Below are positions 1-7,432 of a stretch of DNA of 38,602 nt, piece by piece. Position 1 is the stretch's first letter; every line of letters begins with the position of its first letter. The translations under genes were made by a program, and so were the position numbers. The DNA comes from an uncultured Lachnospiraceae bacterium (lineage in GTDB: Bacteria > Bacillota > Clostridia > Lachnospirales > Lachnospiraceae): contig CAKRTC010000021.1 in NCBI GenBank assembly GCA_934402055.1, positions 1-38,602 of the forward strand, written 5' to 3'. The notes under the pieces were generated by a model, which made no database searches, had not been told where the DNA came from, and saw nothing but the letters and a program-made list of their open reading frames with translations.

Positions 1-316
1 TGTAGTCGGCAAAGCAGCGGCTTGCAGCTGCGAAGACGACTATAGGACGGCCAAACGAAAATGAGCACAAAGCTTCGGTAGAAGCGGGTGCGAATTTTCG
101 AAGGATAGCGAGAGTACGAAGTACGAAGCAATCCGCATTTAATCGATAAGTGGGATTAAAGCCGGAGTGTAGTCGGCAAAGCAGCGGCTTGCAGCTGCGA
201 AGACGACTATAGGACGGCCAAACGAAAATGAGCACAAAGCTTCGAAAGAAGCGGGTGCGAATTTTCGAAGGATAGCGAGAGTACGAAGTACGAAGCAATC
301 TGTATTTAATCGATAA
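1..316. repeat. Two tandem copies of a structured ~149-bp repeat, period 167 bp
   Basis: Bases 1-149 recur almost unchanged at 168-316, separated by an 18-bp spacer. The few differences are near the GCTTCGGTAGAAGC/GCTTCGAAAGAAGC loop and the AATCCGCATTT/AATCTGTATTT end. Each copy can fold: TAGTCG pairs with CGACTA, GCAGC with GCTGC, and CGAAAAT with ATTTTCG around a GCTTC/GAAGC core. The second copy ends about 5 bp before the ribosome site of the serine dehydratase gene, so the repeats could lie in its leader. No coding frame here looks real. The first copy touches the window edge, so further copies may lie upstream. Function unknown. Confidence 0.85.
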
Positions 317-338
317 TATAGGGGAGAAAGGATATTCA

Positions 339-1784
339 GTGAATTTAAGTTTATTTGAGATAGTAGGACCTGTAATGCTGGGACCTTCAAGCTCCGGCAC
401 TGCCGGAATGGCACTTATCGGTGCAGAATTATATAAGCTGGCTGAGGGAACTCCTGCAAAAATAAATGTATGCTTTCATCCGAGACATTATGAAGGTTAT
501 GCCGGATGCCGCAGTCATTATGCGGCTGTCGGAGGGGCACTTGGTATGTCTCCGGAGGATGACAATATACGTTTTGCACTTGATATTGCAAAGAGCAGAA
601 ATATAGATGTCAGTGTTTCATTTTTTGAAGAACCGCTTCCGAAAGAGGGACTTACCGTATGCATAAGCGAAGAAAATACAGAGGGAAAGAAATTCAGCGT
701 ACTTGGAGTTTCCCTCGGCGGTGGAATGATAAAAATACTTGAGATCAACGGCAAAGCAGTCGGTGATGCTGTAGATCCATGCAATACAAACAATGTGATC
801 AGAGAAAATGAACTCAAAGACAGCAGCTGCCGAGGATGTAAGACATCAACAAGCTGTAATCTTTTAAAAGAAGGAAACAAGAGTGCTAAGGAGCCATTAT
901 TTACCACATGCAGACAATTTACAGAGCTTGCGACTAAATATGATGATATAGCCGATCTTGCATTTGATTATGAAAAGGCCGAATCGGGAAAAAGCTTCGC
1001 AGATCTATATGACAAAATGTATAATGAACTAAAAGTTATGCGTCGTGCCGTACAGCGGGGATTTATGGAAAAACCCGTAGGTTTATATGGCTTTGTCAAG
1101 GGCGATGAAGGTGCTAAGATCAAAGATGCCGCAGAAGCCGGAGAACTTTATGATGAATTGCTTCCGCGTGCTATATCGAAGGCAGTAGCTACAATGAATG
1201 TTGCAATGTCAATGGGAACTATAGTTGCCGCGCCTACATCCGGATCCTGCGGTATACTTCCCGGTTGTCTGCTTACGGTACAGGAACATTTTGATTACAG
1301 TGATAAAAAAATAGTGAGAGCTATGTTCATTGCGGCTTCCATTGGTCTTGTTATCAGATACAAAGGTGTTAAAATGTCAGGAATGGAAGGCGGATGCCAG
1401 GGAGAAGTCGGCGTATCTTCGGCGATGGCTGCGGGGGCACTGGTATATCTTAAAGGCGGCTCGGCAAACAAAGTATTTCATGCCGCGGCGCTGGCTCTTA
1501 AGGGACTTATGGGACTTATCTGTGATCCGATAGGCGCAAACAGCGAGATACCTTGTGTAAAGAGAAATGCGGTAGGTACTGCCAATGCATTTGCGGCAGC
1601 TGATATGGCACTTGCAGGCATAGAGAGCTTTATCCCTCCGGATGAAGTTATAGATGCACTTGTGCATGTACAGGGGCGTACTCCGGAATGCTTCAGATGC
1701 GGAGACAGCGGATTGTATTCGACAGGAATGGCAGAAAAGGCAAGAGAGCAGGAAGCATTGATGGATGCAGCGATTAGGATTTGA
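339..1784 (+). CDS. sdaA: L-serine dehydratase (L-serine ammonia-lyase), iron-sulfur type, fused beta-alpha form
   Basis: Deaminates L-serine to pyruvate and ammonia in the cytosol with a [4Fe-4S] cluster. The 481-residue protein joins the beta domain (about 1-150: GPSSSGTAGM, HPRHYEGYAGCRSH) to the alpha domain (about 200-475: APTSGSCGILPG, GMEGGCQGEVG, CDPIGANSEIPC). Cys353, Cys395 and Cys406 have exactly the spacing of the E. coli SdaA cluster ligands (343, 385, 396). The start is GTG, supported by GGGGAGAAAGG eight bases upstream. Many Firmicutes carry the two domains as separate genes, so fusion is notable. The linker holds additional cysteines (148, 164, 167, 173, 191). It is followed 18 bp later by a UxaA-like pair, probably in one operon. 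Confidence 0.95.
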   Translation: MNLSLFEIVGPVMLGPSSSGTAGMALIGAELYKLAEGTPAKINVCFHPRHYEGYAGCRSHYAAVGGALGMSPEDDNIRFALDIAKSRNIDVSVSFFEEPLPKEGLTVCISEENTEGKKFSVLGVSLGGGMIKILEINGKAVGDAVDPCNTNNVIRENELKDSSCRGCKTSTSCNLLKEGNKSAKEPLFTTCRQFTELATKYDDIADLAFDYEKAESGKSFADLYDKMYNELKVMRRAVQRGFMEKPVGLYGFVKGDEGAKIKDAAEAGELYDELLPRAISKAVATMNVAMSMGTIVAAPTSGSCGILPGCLLTVQEHFDYSDKKIVRAMFIAASIGLVIRYKGVKMSGMEGGCQGEVGVSSAMAAGALVYLKGGSANKVFHAAALALKGLMGLICDPIGANSEIPCVKRNAVGTANAFAAADMALAGIESFIPPDEVIDALVHVQGRTPECFRCGDSGLYSTGMAEKAREQEALMDAAIRI

Positions 1785-1802
1785 TTTATAGGAATAGAGC
1801 AA

Positions 1803-2108
1803 ATGATAGGATTACTGATGTCGAAGGATGATAATGTTGCCATTGTTACAAGCAATGTGAGATCCGGGGATGTGATAACAGTTGAAGGAAAAGAATATAG
1901 TGCGCTGCAGGATATACCACAGGGACATAAGATCGCAGTGAGAGATATTTCCAAAGGTGACGATATAATAAAATACGGTAAGACTATAGGAAGAGCAAGT
2001 ACCGATATTAAATGCGGCGAATGGGTGCATTGTCATAATGTGGAAGACATAACGGCAGAAATAAGCAGAAAATATGCTGAAAAATATCGTGCAAATATGA
2101 CAGAATAA
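1803..2108 (+). CDS. UxaA-family dehydratase small subunit (SAF domain)
   Basis: A 101-residue protein matching the N-terminal SAF domain of altronate dehydratase UxaA and of paired small subunits such as sulfolactate lyase SuyA. The pattern is a first strand DNVAIVTSNVRSGD, then QDIPQGHKIAVRDISKGDDIIKYGKTIG, and a C-terminal HxH-like stretch WVHCHNVEDIT. It should form one enzyme with the next gene, which begins about 20 bp downstream. An alternative ATG at 1818 has a better-placed TAGGA and would drop five residues. The substrate is not readable from sequence: no uronate isomerase, reductase or sulfonate genes are near, and the serine dehydratase partner suggests a small hydroxy acid or sugar acid. 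Family assignment is firm, reaction open. Confidence 0.85.
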   Translation: MIGLLMSKDDNVAIVTSNVRSGDVITVEGKEYSALQDIPQGHKIAVRDISKGDDIIKYGKTIGRASTDIKCGEWVHCHNVEDITAEISRKYAEKYRANMTE

Positions 2109-2128
2109 GGCATTACGGAGAGGTGTTT

Positions 2129-3295
2129 GTGAAAAACTTCATGGGATACGGCAGAGCTGACGGCTCTGTCGGAATAAGAAATTATATATTGGTAGAGTCG
2201 CTGGTACAGTGTGCAAACAGTACGGTAGACAAAATAGCGGCAGCAACAGGCGCACATCCTATAAAGATAGATACAGGCTGCGGGGAATTTGACGATGCGG
2301 CACAGCGTACAAATCTTGGTCTTATATGCGCCGGAAGGAATCCGAATGTATACGGAGTATTACTTGTAAGTCTCGGATGCCAATGGACAGATCCCAAGCT
2401 TATACAGCGTGAGATAGAGCTTGCAGGTACGAAAGTTTTCCATCTTTGTATTCAGGATGAAGGCGGCATGGCTGATACCATACGTCACGGAACCGAGATC
2501 ATCAGGAAAATGCAGTCTGAGGCAGAAAGCCTCAAGAGAGAGGAATTTCCTTTATCAAAGCTTATTATATCACTTAATTCGGGAGGTTCCGACTGGACAA
2601 GCTCTATAAGCTCCAATCCGGTATGCGGTGAAGCCGGTGACAGACTTATAGCAGACGGCGGTTCCGTGATAGGCGGAGGAACAAGAGGTATGCCCGGAGA
2701 TGAGAGCTATACCTGCGAGCTTGCTGTCAATAAAGAACTCGGACTTAAGATACTTGATATGGTCGAGGACTATTGTGAGGATATATACGCACTTACGGGA
2801 GAACGTGTACAGGATGTCAATCCTACCCCGGGAAATAAGGCAGGCGGTATTACCACACTTGCCGAAAAGGCAATGGGTAATTCAAAGATGCAGGGAACTG
2901 CTCCGCTGCAGGGACTGCTTGAGCTTGGAGAGAGGCCTCCGTATCCGGGTGCATGGTTTATAGACGAACGCCACGGAGGGAACGATACCTATCTTACTAC
3001 CGCATTTGCCATGTGCGGGGCGAACCTTATGCTCTTCACAACAGGCAGAGGTACGCCGCAGGGAAATGCCGTTATGCCAATAATCAAGATAACAGGCAAT
3101 CCTGATACGGATAAGCTGTTCGGAGATGAAATGATCGATTATTCATGTGCGGGCATACTTGACGGAAGCAAAAAAATCAGCGAGTGCGGTGAGGAACTGT
3201 ATGAGCTGATATGTGCTGTAGCGGAGGGTAAGGAAACCAAAGCCGAGATCTTCGGAGATTACAGTTATGCAGCACCGCCTTCGGGTAAAATGTAA
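2129..3295 (+). CDS. UxaA-family dehydratase large subunit (altronate/galactarate dehydratase-like)
   Basis: A 388-residue catalytic subunit of the D-galactarate dehydratase/altronate hydrolase superfamily. Visible blocks are GYGRADGSVGIRNYILV at the N-terminus, GCGEFDDAAQRT, SLGCQW, SLNSGGSDWTSSISSNPVCG, GGGTRGMPGDE, TPGNKAGGITTLAEKAMGN and TTGRGTPQGNAVMPIIKITGN. The family eliminates water (or sulfite in SuyB) from hydroxy acids and usually uses a divalent metal. A GTG at 2123 lies inside the GGAGAGG ribosome site (2117-2123), so GTG 2129 is the sensible start. It sits directly behind the SAF subunit gene and ahead of a strong terminator, closing an sdaA-small-large operon. Confidence 0.9.
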   Translation: MKNFMGYGRADGSVGIRNYILVESLVQCANSTVDKIAAATGAHPIKIDTGCGEFDDAAQRTNLGLICAGRNPNVYGVLLVSLGCQWTDPKLIQREIELAGTKVFHLCIQDEGGMADTIRHGTEIIRKMQSEAESLKREEFPLSKLIISLNSGGSDWTSSISSNPVCGEAGDRLIADGGSVIGGGTRGMPGDESYTCELAVNKELGLKILDMVEDYCEDIYALTGERVQDVNPTPGNKAGGITTLAEKAMGNSKMQGTAPLQGLLELGERPPYPGAWFIDERHGGNDTYLTTAFAMCGANLMLFTTGRGTPQGNAVMPIIKITGNPDTDKLFGDEMIDYSCAGILDGSKKISECGEELYELICAVAEGKETKAEIFGDYSYAAPPSGKM

Positions 3296-3375
3296 TTTAA
3301 GCGCAGTTTGCGTGTTTTAATGCAAATTAAAATACTTTAGTGCGTGCGGCTGCTTTTTAGCATGAAATGAATCGG

Positions 3376-3419
3376 AAAATGGGGATGAACAAGTTTACTT
3401 GCAATCATCCTCATTTTTT
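3376..3419 (+). terminator. Rho-independent terminator after the dehydratase operon
   Basis: A 13-bp stem (3376-3388 with 3405-3417, one G-U pair) continues into an inner CAAGT/ACTTG stem and is followed by a T run at 3414-3419. It closes the operon that begins at 339. Confidence 0.85.
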
Positions 3420-3450
3420 GTATGGAAAGTAGGATTAGCGGATTTTTGTT

Positions 3451-3482
3451 TTGTTTAATTCATGAATTGATTATATAATCAA
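3451..3482 (+). promoter_or_regulatory. Promoter covered by two perfect palindromes
   Basis: TTGTTT (3451-3456), a 17-bp spacer and TATAAT (3474-3479) make a promoter for the gene at 3562. The spacer holds the perfect 12-bp palindrome AATTCATGAATT (3457-3468). A perfect 16-bp palindrome, TTGATTATATAATCAA (3467-3482), covers the -10 box. The placement fits a repressor operator; the regulator is unknown. Confidence 0.6.
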
Positions 3483-3490
3483 ACATATGG

Positions 3491-3519
3491 ATTCATTTTA
3501 ATAAAGAAAATGAATTTTT
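3491..3519 (+). terminator. AT-rich attenuator-like hairpin in the leader
   Basis: ATTCATTTT (3491-3499) pairs perfectly with AAAATGAAT (3507-3515) and runs into five T. It lies just after the predicted transcription start, in the leader of the ArsC-like gene, so it may act as an attenuator. The stem is AT-only, so strength is doubtful. Confidence 0.4.
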
Positions 3520-3561
3520 CCGGAGATATAAGTAACTTAAAAATAAGGATATAAGGTCATA

Positions 3562-3906
3562 ATGATGAATATACAGATATTCGGCACTAAAAAATGCAAT
3601 GATACCAAGAAGGCGGAGCGTTTTTTCAAGGAACGCGGCATCAAATATCAATTTATTGATATGAAGGAAAAGGGTATGAGCAAGGGCGAGTTCAACTCGG
3701 TAGCTCAGGCGAACGGCGGAGTTGACGAAATGATCAACTGGGATGGTAAGGATCAGGATACACTGGCTCTTATCAAGTATATTGCAGATGAAGATAAGCT
3801 TGAGAAGGTACTGGAGAATCCTTCAGTGATCAAGACTCCGGTCGTAAGAAACGGTAAGCAGTCCACTCTCGGATATCACCCGGAGGTTTGGAAAGAGTGG
3901 AGTTAA
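3562..3906 (+). CDS. ArsC/Spx-family thioredoxin-fold protein
   Basis: A 114-residue cytosolic protein with the ArsC/Spx/YffB fold: strand IQIFGTKKCNDTKKAERFF at the N-terminus, a helix region, a TPVV cis-proline segment near residue 95 and a C-terminal LGYHPEVWKEW. The motif is CNDT, with one active-site cysteine rather than the CxxC of Spx. Length equals the family norm. Arsenate reduction is not proven: no ars operon is nearby and single-cysteine members often have unknown redox roles. Two ATG codons (3562, 3565) are possible. The upstream promoter is overlaid by two palindromes, so expression is probably controlled. It is separated from the MATE gene by about 80 bp. Confidence 0.85.
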   Translation: MMNIQIFGTKKCNDTKKAERFFKERGIKYQFIDMKEKGMSKGEFNSVAQANGGVDEMINWDGKDQDTLALIKYIADEDKLEKVLENPSVIKTPVVRNGKQSTLGYHPEVWKEWS

Positions 3907-3988
3907 ACGGCAGCAGCGCTTCTTAATGTAAATGACAAGGGCGTTAATTTTACATTGAGATAGTGAAAATATAATAAGGTGGTCCGAT

Positions 3989-5362
3989 ATGACAGATACA
4001 GCAGCGGCAACAGAAAACAAAATGGGTACGGCTCCTATAGGCAGGCTTATCATATCAATGTCCTTGCCACCGGTATGCTCTATGTTTATGCAGTATTCAT
4101 ATAATTTTGTGGATAGTGCATTTGTGGCGAGACTTGGGGAGAAGGCACTGACAGCGGTATCTTTGTCATTTCCGGTAACAAGTCTTATGTGTTCCTGCTC
4201 TATAGGACTCGGAGTAGGCATAAATGTCGTTATAGCAAGAAGTCTCGGACGAAAAGAGCAGGACAAGGCAAACGAGGTCGTTACACTGGGGATACTGATG
4301 GCCTTTGTAATTGGCGTGCTGCTCAATGCTCTGACAGCTGTTTTTATGGGCGGATACTTCCGTTCTTTCACAACGGATGAGGAGATATACAGACTCGCTA
4401 TGGAATACATGTCGGTCTGTGTGTTTATGCAGATACCGAATATGGTACATATAGCCATACAAAAGGTGATCCAGGCTACCGGAAATATGCTGGCACCCAT
4501 GTGGTTCCAGATCGCGGGAGTTGTATTTAACCTTGTATTTGATCCTATACTCATATTCGGCATAGGCCCCTTCCCTGCGATGGGTATAAAGGGCGCGGCA
4601 TTGTCAACTGTGCTTGGTTTCACATTTTCCATGCTGCTGGCATTCTGGGTACTGCTCGGAACAAAGCAGAAGGTAAGGATGAAGATAAAAGGCTTTCGTA
4701 TTGATGCTGCGAAAATGCGTGAGATATTTTCACTCGGACTTCCGAGCTTCATACTCAATGCCCTGAATTCATTTACAGTAAGCTTTGCCAACTTATTTCT
4801 TAAGCCGGATATGACCGCAGTGGCATTTTTCGGAGCGTATTTCAAAGCACAGCATATGATAGTCATGACTGTAAACGGACTCATACAGGGCTGCCTGCCT
4901 ATAATGAGCTTTAATTTCGGTGCGCGAAAGCCTGACAGACTTAAGAAAGCCTTCCATTGCGGAATGTTCGGAGCTGCGGGTCTTATGACACTCGGAGCTA
5001 TATTGCTGTTCGCTGTTCCGGCGGGAGTGCTTGCACTCTTTGATGCATCCGAGGAGCTGCTTGCCATAGGCATACCTGCCATGCGTATATTGGTAATGGG
5101 ATATACCTTTAACGGACTGTCTATGCTTATAGCAACCTATCTGCAGGCGATAGGGCGTGTTAAGGACAGTATGGCTGTAAATATGACAAGACAGTTGTTG
5201 CTGCTGGTGCCTATGATGTGGCTATTGAGACAATTTATGGGAATGACGGGAATATGGGCTGCATTTCCGGTCACGGAGCTTATCACCTTATGCATGGCAT
5301 ATATACTGCTTAGAAACAGCCGCAGCTATATAGATGAAAAAATGAGCGGAGAGAAGATATAA
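3989..5362 (+). CDS. MATE-family multidrug/metabolite exporter
   Basis: A 457-residue membrane protein with the two-fold MATE bundle of about 12 transmembrane helices. Family signs are the opening PIGRLIISMSLPPVCSMFMQYSYNFVDSAFVARLGEKALTAVSLSFP, the DPILIFGIGPFPAMGIKGAALSTVLG segment in the first half, and QGCLPIMSFNFGARKPDRLKKA opening the second half. MATE proteins use Na+ or H+ gradients to export cationic compounds; the substrate here is unknown. AAGGTGG (3976-3982) supports the ATG start. The stop codon abuts the ATG of the zinc-ribbon gene, so the two are translationally linked. Confidence 0.95.
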   Translation: MTDTAAATENKMGTAPIGRLIISMSLPPVCSMFMQYSYNFVDSAFVARLGEKALTAVSLSFPVTSLMCSCSIGLGVGINVVIARSLGRKEQDKANEVVTLGILMAFVIGVLLNALTAVFMGGYFRSFTTDEEIYRLAMEYMSVCVFMQIPNMVHIAIQKVIQATGNMLAPMWFQIAGVVFNLVFDPILIFGIGPFPAMGIKGAALSTVLGFTFSMLLAFWVLLGTKQKVRMKIKGFRIDAAKMREIFSLGLPSFILNALNSFTVSFANLFLKPDMTAVAFFGAYFKAQHMIVMTVNGLIQGCLPIMSFNFGARKPDRLKKAFHCGMFGAAGLMTLGAILLFAVPAGVLALFDASEELLAIGIPAMRILVMGYTFNGLSMLIATYLQAIGRVKDSMAVNMTRQLLLLVPMMWLLRQFMGMTGIWAAFPVTELITLCMAYILLRNSRSYIDEKMSGEKI

Positions 5363-5737
5363 ATGTTTTTTATGATGGGAATAACCAACGGAAGAAAAGA
5401 ATTGGAGCACAGGCAGACTGTGATCTGTGATGTGTGCGGCAGATACGGAAGATATCAGGTCTTTATGACCTATATGGTATTGTCGGTATTCTTCATTCCA
5501 TTGTTTAAATGGAATAAGCGTTATTATGTACAGATGAGCTGCTGCGATACAGTATACGAGCTGGACCCGGAGATAGGTGCAGCCATTGCTCACGGTGAAA
5601 ATGTCGATATCGAAGCTAGGCATCTGCATAAGCTTGATCATGGAAATCAGACTTACAGATATAAGCGCTGTGAGCATTGCGGATATGAGACCTCCGAGGA
5701 TTTTGAATACTGTCCGAAGTGCGGGAACAGGCTTTGA
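5363..5737 (+). CDS. Small zinc-ribbon protein
   Basis: A 124-residue protein with two cysteine pairs at each end: CDVCGRYG near residue 23 and RCEHCGYETSEDFEYCPKCGNRL at the C-terminus, the latter a classical zinc ribbon. A central hydrophobic stretch, VFMTYMVLSVFFIPLFKW (about 37-54), may be a membrane-contacting segment. The start ATG touches the MATE stop codon and its GGAGAG ribosome site lies inside the MATE gene, so the two are co-expressed. Similar zinc-ribbon proteins occur widely in Lachnospiraceae without assigned role. It could accompany the exporter, but this is only context. Confidence 0.75.
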   Translation: MFFMMGITNGRKELEHRQTVICDVCGRYGRYQVFMTYMVLSVFFIPLFKWNKRYYVQMSCCDTVYELDPEIGAAIAHGENVDIEARHLHKLDHGNQTYRYKRCEHCGYETSEDFEYCPKCGNRL

Positions 5738-5781
5738 TCAAAGCGTTTGATATCATAATTCGGCATAGCTGAATTTAGTCA

Positions 5782-5857
5782 TTGACATTTTCCGCTGATG
5801 TATTATACTGAATGTGAGTTAGCGAATGCTAACAAATGATAGTTTGGGCTAACAAAA
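5782..5857 (+). promoter_or_regulatory. Strong promoter followed by two tandem 20-bp operator dyads
   Basis: TTGACA (5782-5787), 16-bp spacer, TATACT (5804-5809). Directly after it, GTTAGCGAATGCTAAC (5818-5833) is a perfect dyad, and GATAGTTTGGGCTAAC (5838-5853) is a second copy exactly 20 bp on. Both fit GWTAG-N6-CTAAC followed by AAA. The dyads cover about +2 to +37, where a bound regulator would block transcription of the DUF2325 gene. Confidence 0.7.
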
Positions 5858-5904
5858 GCAAAATTACATTTTCAACAGTATACGAAATTTAAGGGAGATA
5901 TAAA

Positions 5905-6192
5905 ATGAGTGTTGTAATAGTAGGCGGAAACGAATGTATGGTAAGGCAGTACAAGGACCTCTGTAAGACCTACAGCTGCAAGGCCAAGGTATACCCAAAG
6001 ATGAACGGAAGTCTCAGGAATAAGATAGGCACTCCGGATCTGCTCGTGCTCTTCACCAATACCATGTCCCACAAGATGCTGCAGTGTGCGCTTAATGAGA
6101 CCAAGGGAGGAGAGACTGTGATAGCAAGGTCACATTCAAGCTCGATGGCAGCGCTCAAGACCATACTTGACGAGCACGCTGTTGTCGCATAA
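5905..6192 (+). CDS. DUF2325 domain protein
   Basis: A 95-residue protein with the DUF2325 pattern: MSVVIVGGNECMVRQYKDLCKTY, PDLLVLFTNTMSHKMLQCAL and the basic IARSHSSSMAALKTIL. Members look like a small Rossmann-like domain, and the function is not established. An AAGGGAGA ribosome site precedes ATG 5905. It is a single-gene unit behind a consensus promoter carrying two operator dyads. I have a weak memory of such genes near ferrous-iron transport, which would fit a metal-responsive regulator, but no iron gene is visible here. The downstream inverted-repeat element may be its 3' end. Confidence 0.8.
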   Translation: MSVVIVGGNECMVRQYKDLCKTYSCKAKVYPKMNGSLRNKIGTPDLLVLFTNTMSHKMLQCALNETKGGETVIARSHSSSMAALKTILDEHAVVA

Positions 6193-6320
6193 TGAGTTTG
6201 TAATTGCTTCCCGGCAAACATATCGATAGTGCATAAGCTGTATGTATTGTTGAATGACGGGATTATTGTTGATGTACAGAGGGAACGCAGTTGCCGGGTA
6301 ACGGGCTATGCTCATTACGC
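6187..6320. repeat. Nested inverted-repeat element
   Basis: Three stems nest in 134 bp: GCATAATGAG (6187-6196) with CTCATTACGC (6311-6320) at 9 of 10 positions, CCCGGCAA (6210-6217) with TTGCCGGG (6291-6298) perfectly, and CTGTA (6238-6242) with TACAG (6275-6279). No T run follows, so it is not a normal terminator. It could be a small mobile repeat or a structured RNA. It ends just before the thi promoter. Confidence 0.5.
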
Positions 6321-6327
6321 AACGTAC

Positions 6328-6355
6328 TTGCAATCTAAATGAATATGTTTATAAT
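6328..6355 (+). promoter_or_regulatory. thi operon promoter
   Basis: TTGCAA (6328-6333), 16-bp spacer, TATAAT (6350-6355). The expected start near 6361 coincides with the 5' stem of the riboswitch. Confidence 0.7.
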
Positions 6356-6358
6356 ATA

Positions 6359-6463
6359 CTAAGAAATGAGGGGAGCTTGCAAATTAGCAGGCTGAGATCA
6401 AGCTGATATGCTTATACCCGCGACCTGATTTGGATAATGCCAACGTAGGGAGAAAAATCTTAG
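6359..6463 (+). promoter_or_regulatory. TPP riboswitch (THI box)
   Basis: Canonical thiamine-pyrophosphate aptamer: GAGGGGAGC, then CTGAGA (pyrimidine-sensing loop), ATACCCGCGACCTGATTTGG, GATAATGCCAACGTAGGGA. The closing stem pairs CTAAGA (6359-6364) with TCTTAG (6458-6463). TPP binding should reduce expression of thiE, thiW and thiM. Confidence 0.97.
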
Positions 6464-6474
6464 CGACAACTATT

Positions 6475-6500
6475 ACGGCATCCGAAAGGGTGCCGTTTTA
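6475..6500 (+). terminator. Riboswitch expression-platform terminator
   Basis: ACGGCATCC and GGGTGCCGT form a 9-bp stem with a GAAA loop, followed by TTTTATAATTT. It lies 12 bases after the aptamer, so TPP probably controls transcription termination. Confidence 0.85.
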
Positions 6501-6611
6501 TAATTTAAAAAGAAACCGAGCGCTATGAAAAAATTCCGGGTGACGCCGGTCGGTACGAAGAAGAATTCTTTATTTGGTTTTTTGCGAATAGTTCGCTACT
6601 TAAGGGAATGA

Positions 6612-7265
6612 ATGAAAATGAATAAGAATGAAATCAGCAGAGATAATTACATATTATATGCCGTTACCGATAGACGCTGGCTTAACGGCAGGAAATTAAG
6701 TGATGACGTAGAGTCTGCCATAAGAGGCGGAGCGGGTATGGTGCAGCTTCGTGAGAAGGATCTGGATGATGAGGCTTTTCTTGAGGAAGCCTTGAAGCTC
6801 AAGGAGCTTTGTGCCGTGTACAAGGTTCCGCTCATAATCAATGATAATGTAGCGGTTGCACTTAAGGCAGATGCCGACGGAGTACATGTGGGACAATCAG
6901 ATCTTGATGCGGCTGATGTAAGAGGACTTATAGGACCGGATAAAATATTGGGAGTTTCGGCGCATTCACTTGATGAGGCCTTGCTTGCGGTTAAGCATGG
7001 TGCCGACTATCTCGGTGTCGGAGCTGCTTTTGCAACAGGATCCAAGACAGATGTAAATGTCATCTCGCACGGCATTTACAGTGAGATATGCTCCAATGTG
7101 GAGATTCCTGTTGTTGCGATTGGCGGCATAGATGCAGATAATATTGCGGAGCTTAAAGGCAGCGGAATAAGCGGGGCTGCGGTAATAAGTGCGGTTTTTG
7201 CGGCGGATGATATCGAAGCTGCGGCAAGAAAGCTTAAAGTCAGGATCGCCGAGGCTATATCCTGA
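6612..7265 (+). CDS. thiE: Thiamine-phosphate synthase
   Basis: Joins hydroxymethylpyrimidine diphosphate and hydroxyethylthiazole phosphate to form thiamine phosphate. The 217-residue TIM barrel shows VQLREKDLDDEAF, PLIINDNVAVALKADADGVHVGQSD, LGVSAHSLDEA, GADYLGVGAAFATGSKTDV and IPVVAIGGIDADNI, the normal ThiE motifs in order and at normal length. AAGGGA (6602-6607) serves ATG 6612; ATG 6618 in the same frame is an alternative. It is first in the riboswitch-controlled unit. A 167-bp gap before thiW contains a palindrome. Confidence 0.96.
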   Translation: MKMNKNEISRDNYILYAVTDRRWLNGRKLSDDVESAIRGGAGMVQLREKDLDDEAFLEEALKLKELCAVYKVPLIINDNVAVALKADADGVHVGQSDLDAADVRGLIGPDKILGVSAHSLDEALLAVKHGADYLGVGAAFATGSKTDVNVISHGIYSEICSNVEIPVVAIGGIDADNIAELKGSGISGAAVISAVFAADDIEAAARKLKVRIAEAIS

Positions 7266-7371
7266 TATGAGCCGTTTAATAACACAGATATCAGCTTAGA
7301 TTGCTGAATAAGCGAGATATGCTTTAGTTATGGGCGACGTGCCACACGAAGACAATGATTTGTGCGCGTAT

Positions 7372-7397
7372 AACAGTTGACAGTACTGACAGCTGTT
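7372..7397. promoter_or_regulatory. 26-bp near-perfect palindrome between thiE and thiW
   Basis: The 13-base arms match at 11 positions, plus one G-U pair in RNA, with no loop. It lies 35 bp before the thiW start and could be an operator or an mRNA processing stem. The rest of 7266-7432 holds nothing recognisable. Confidence 0.35.
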
Positions 7398-7432
7398 GAG
7401 GTATTGCTTTATATATTTTGGAGGATAGTAAT

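Noticed and set aside
139..414. Minus-strand open frame over the tandem repeats
   Set aside because: It overlaps structured repeats and the serine dehydratase start, and has no coding character.
3467..3482. FNR/CRP-type site
   Set aside because: TTGAT and ATCAA are separated by six bases instead of the four of FNR, and the CRP words differ, so no named regulator is claimed.
3823..5082. Long minus-strand open frame opposite the MATE gene (419 codons)
   Set aside because: Low-complexity Ser/Pro/Ile wording, no family resemblance, and the plus strand has an unmistakable MATE protein.
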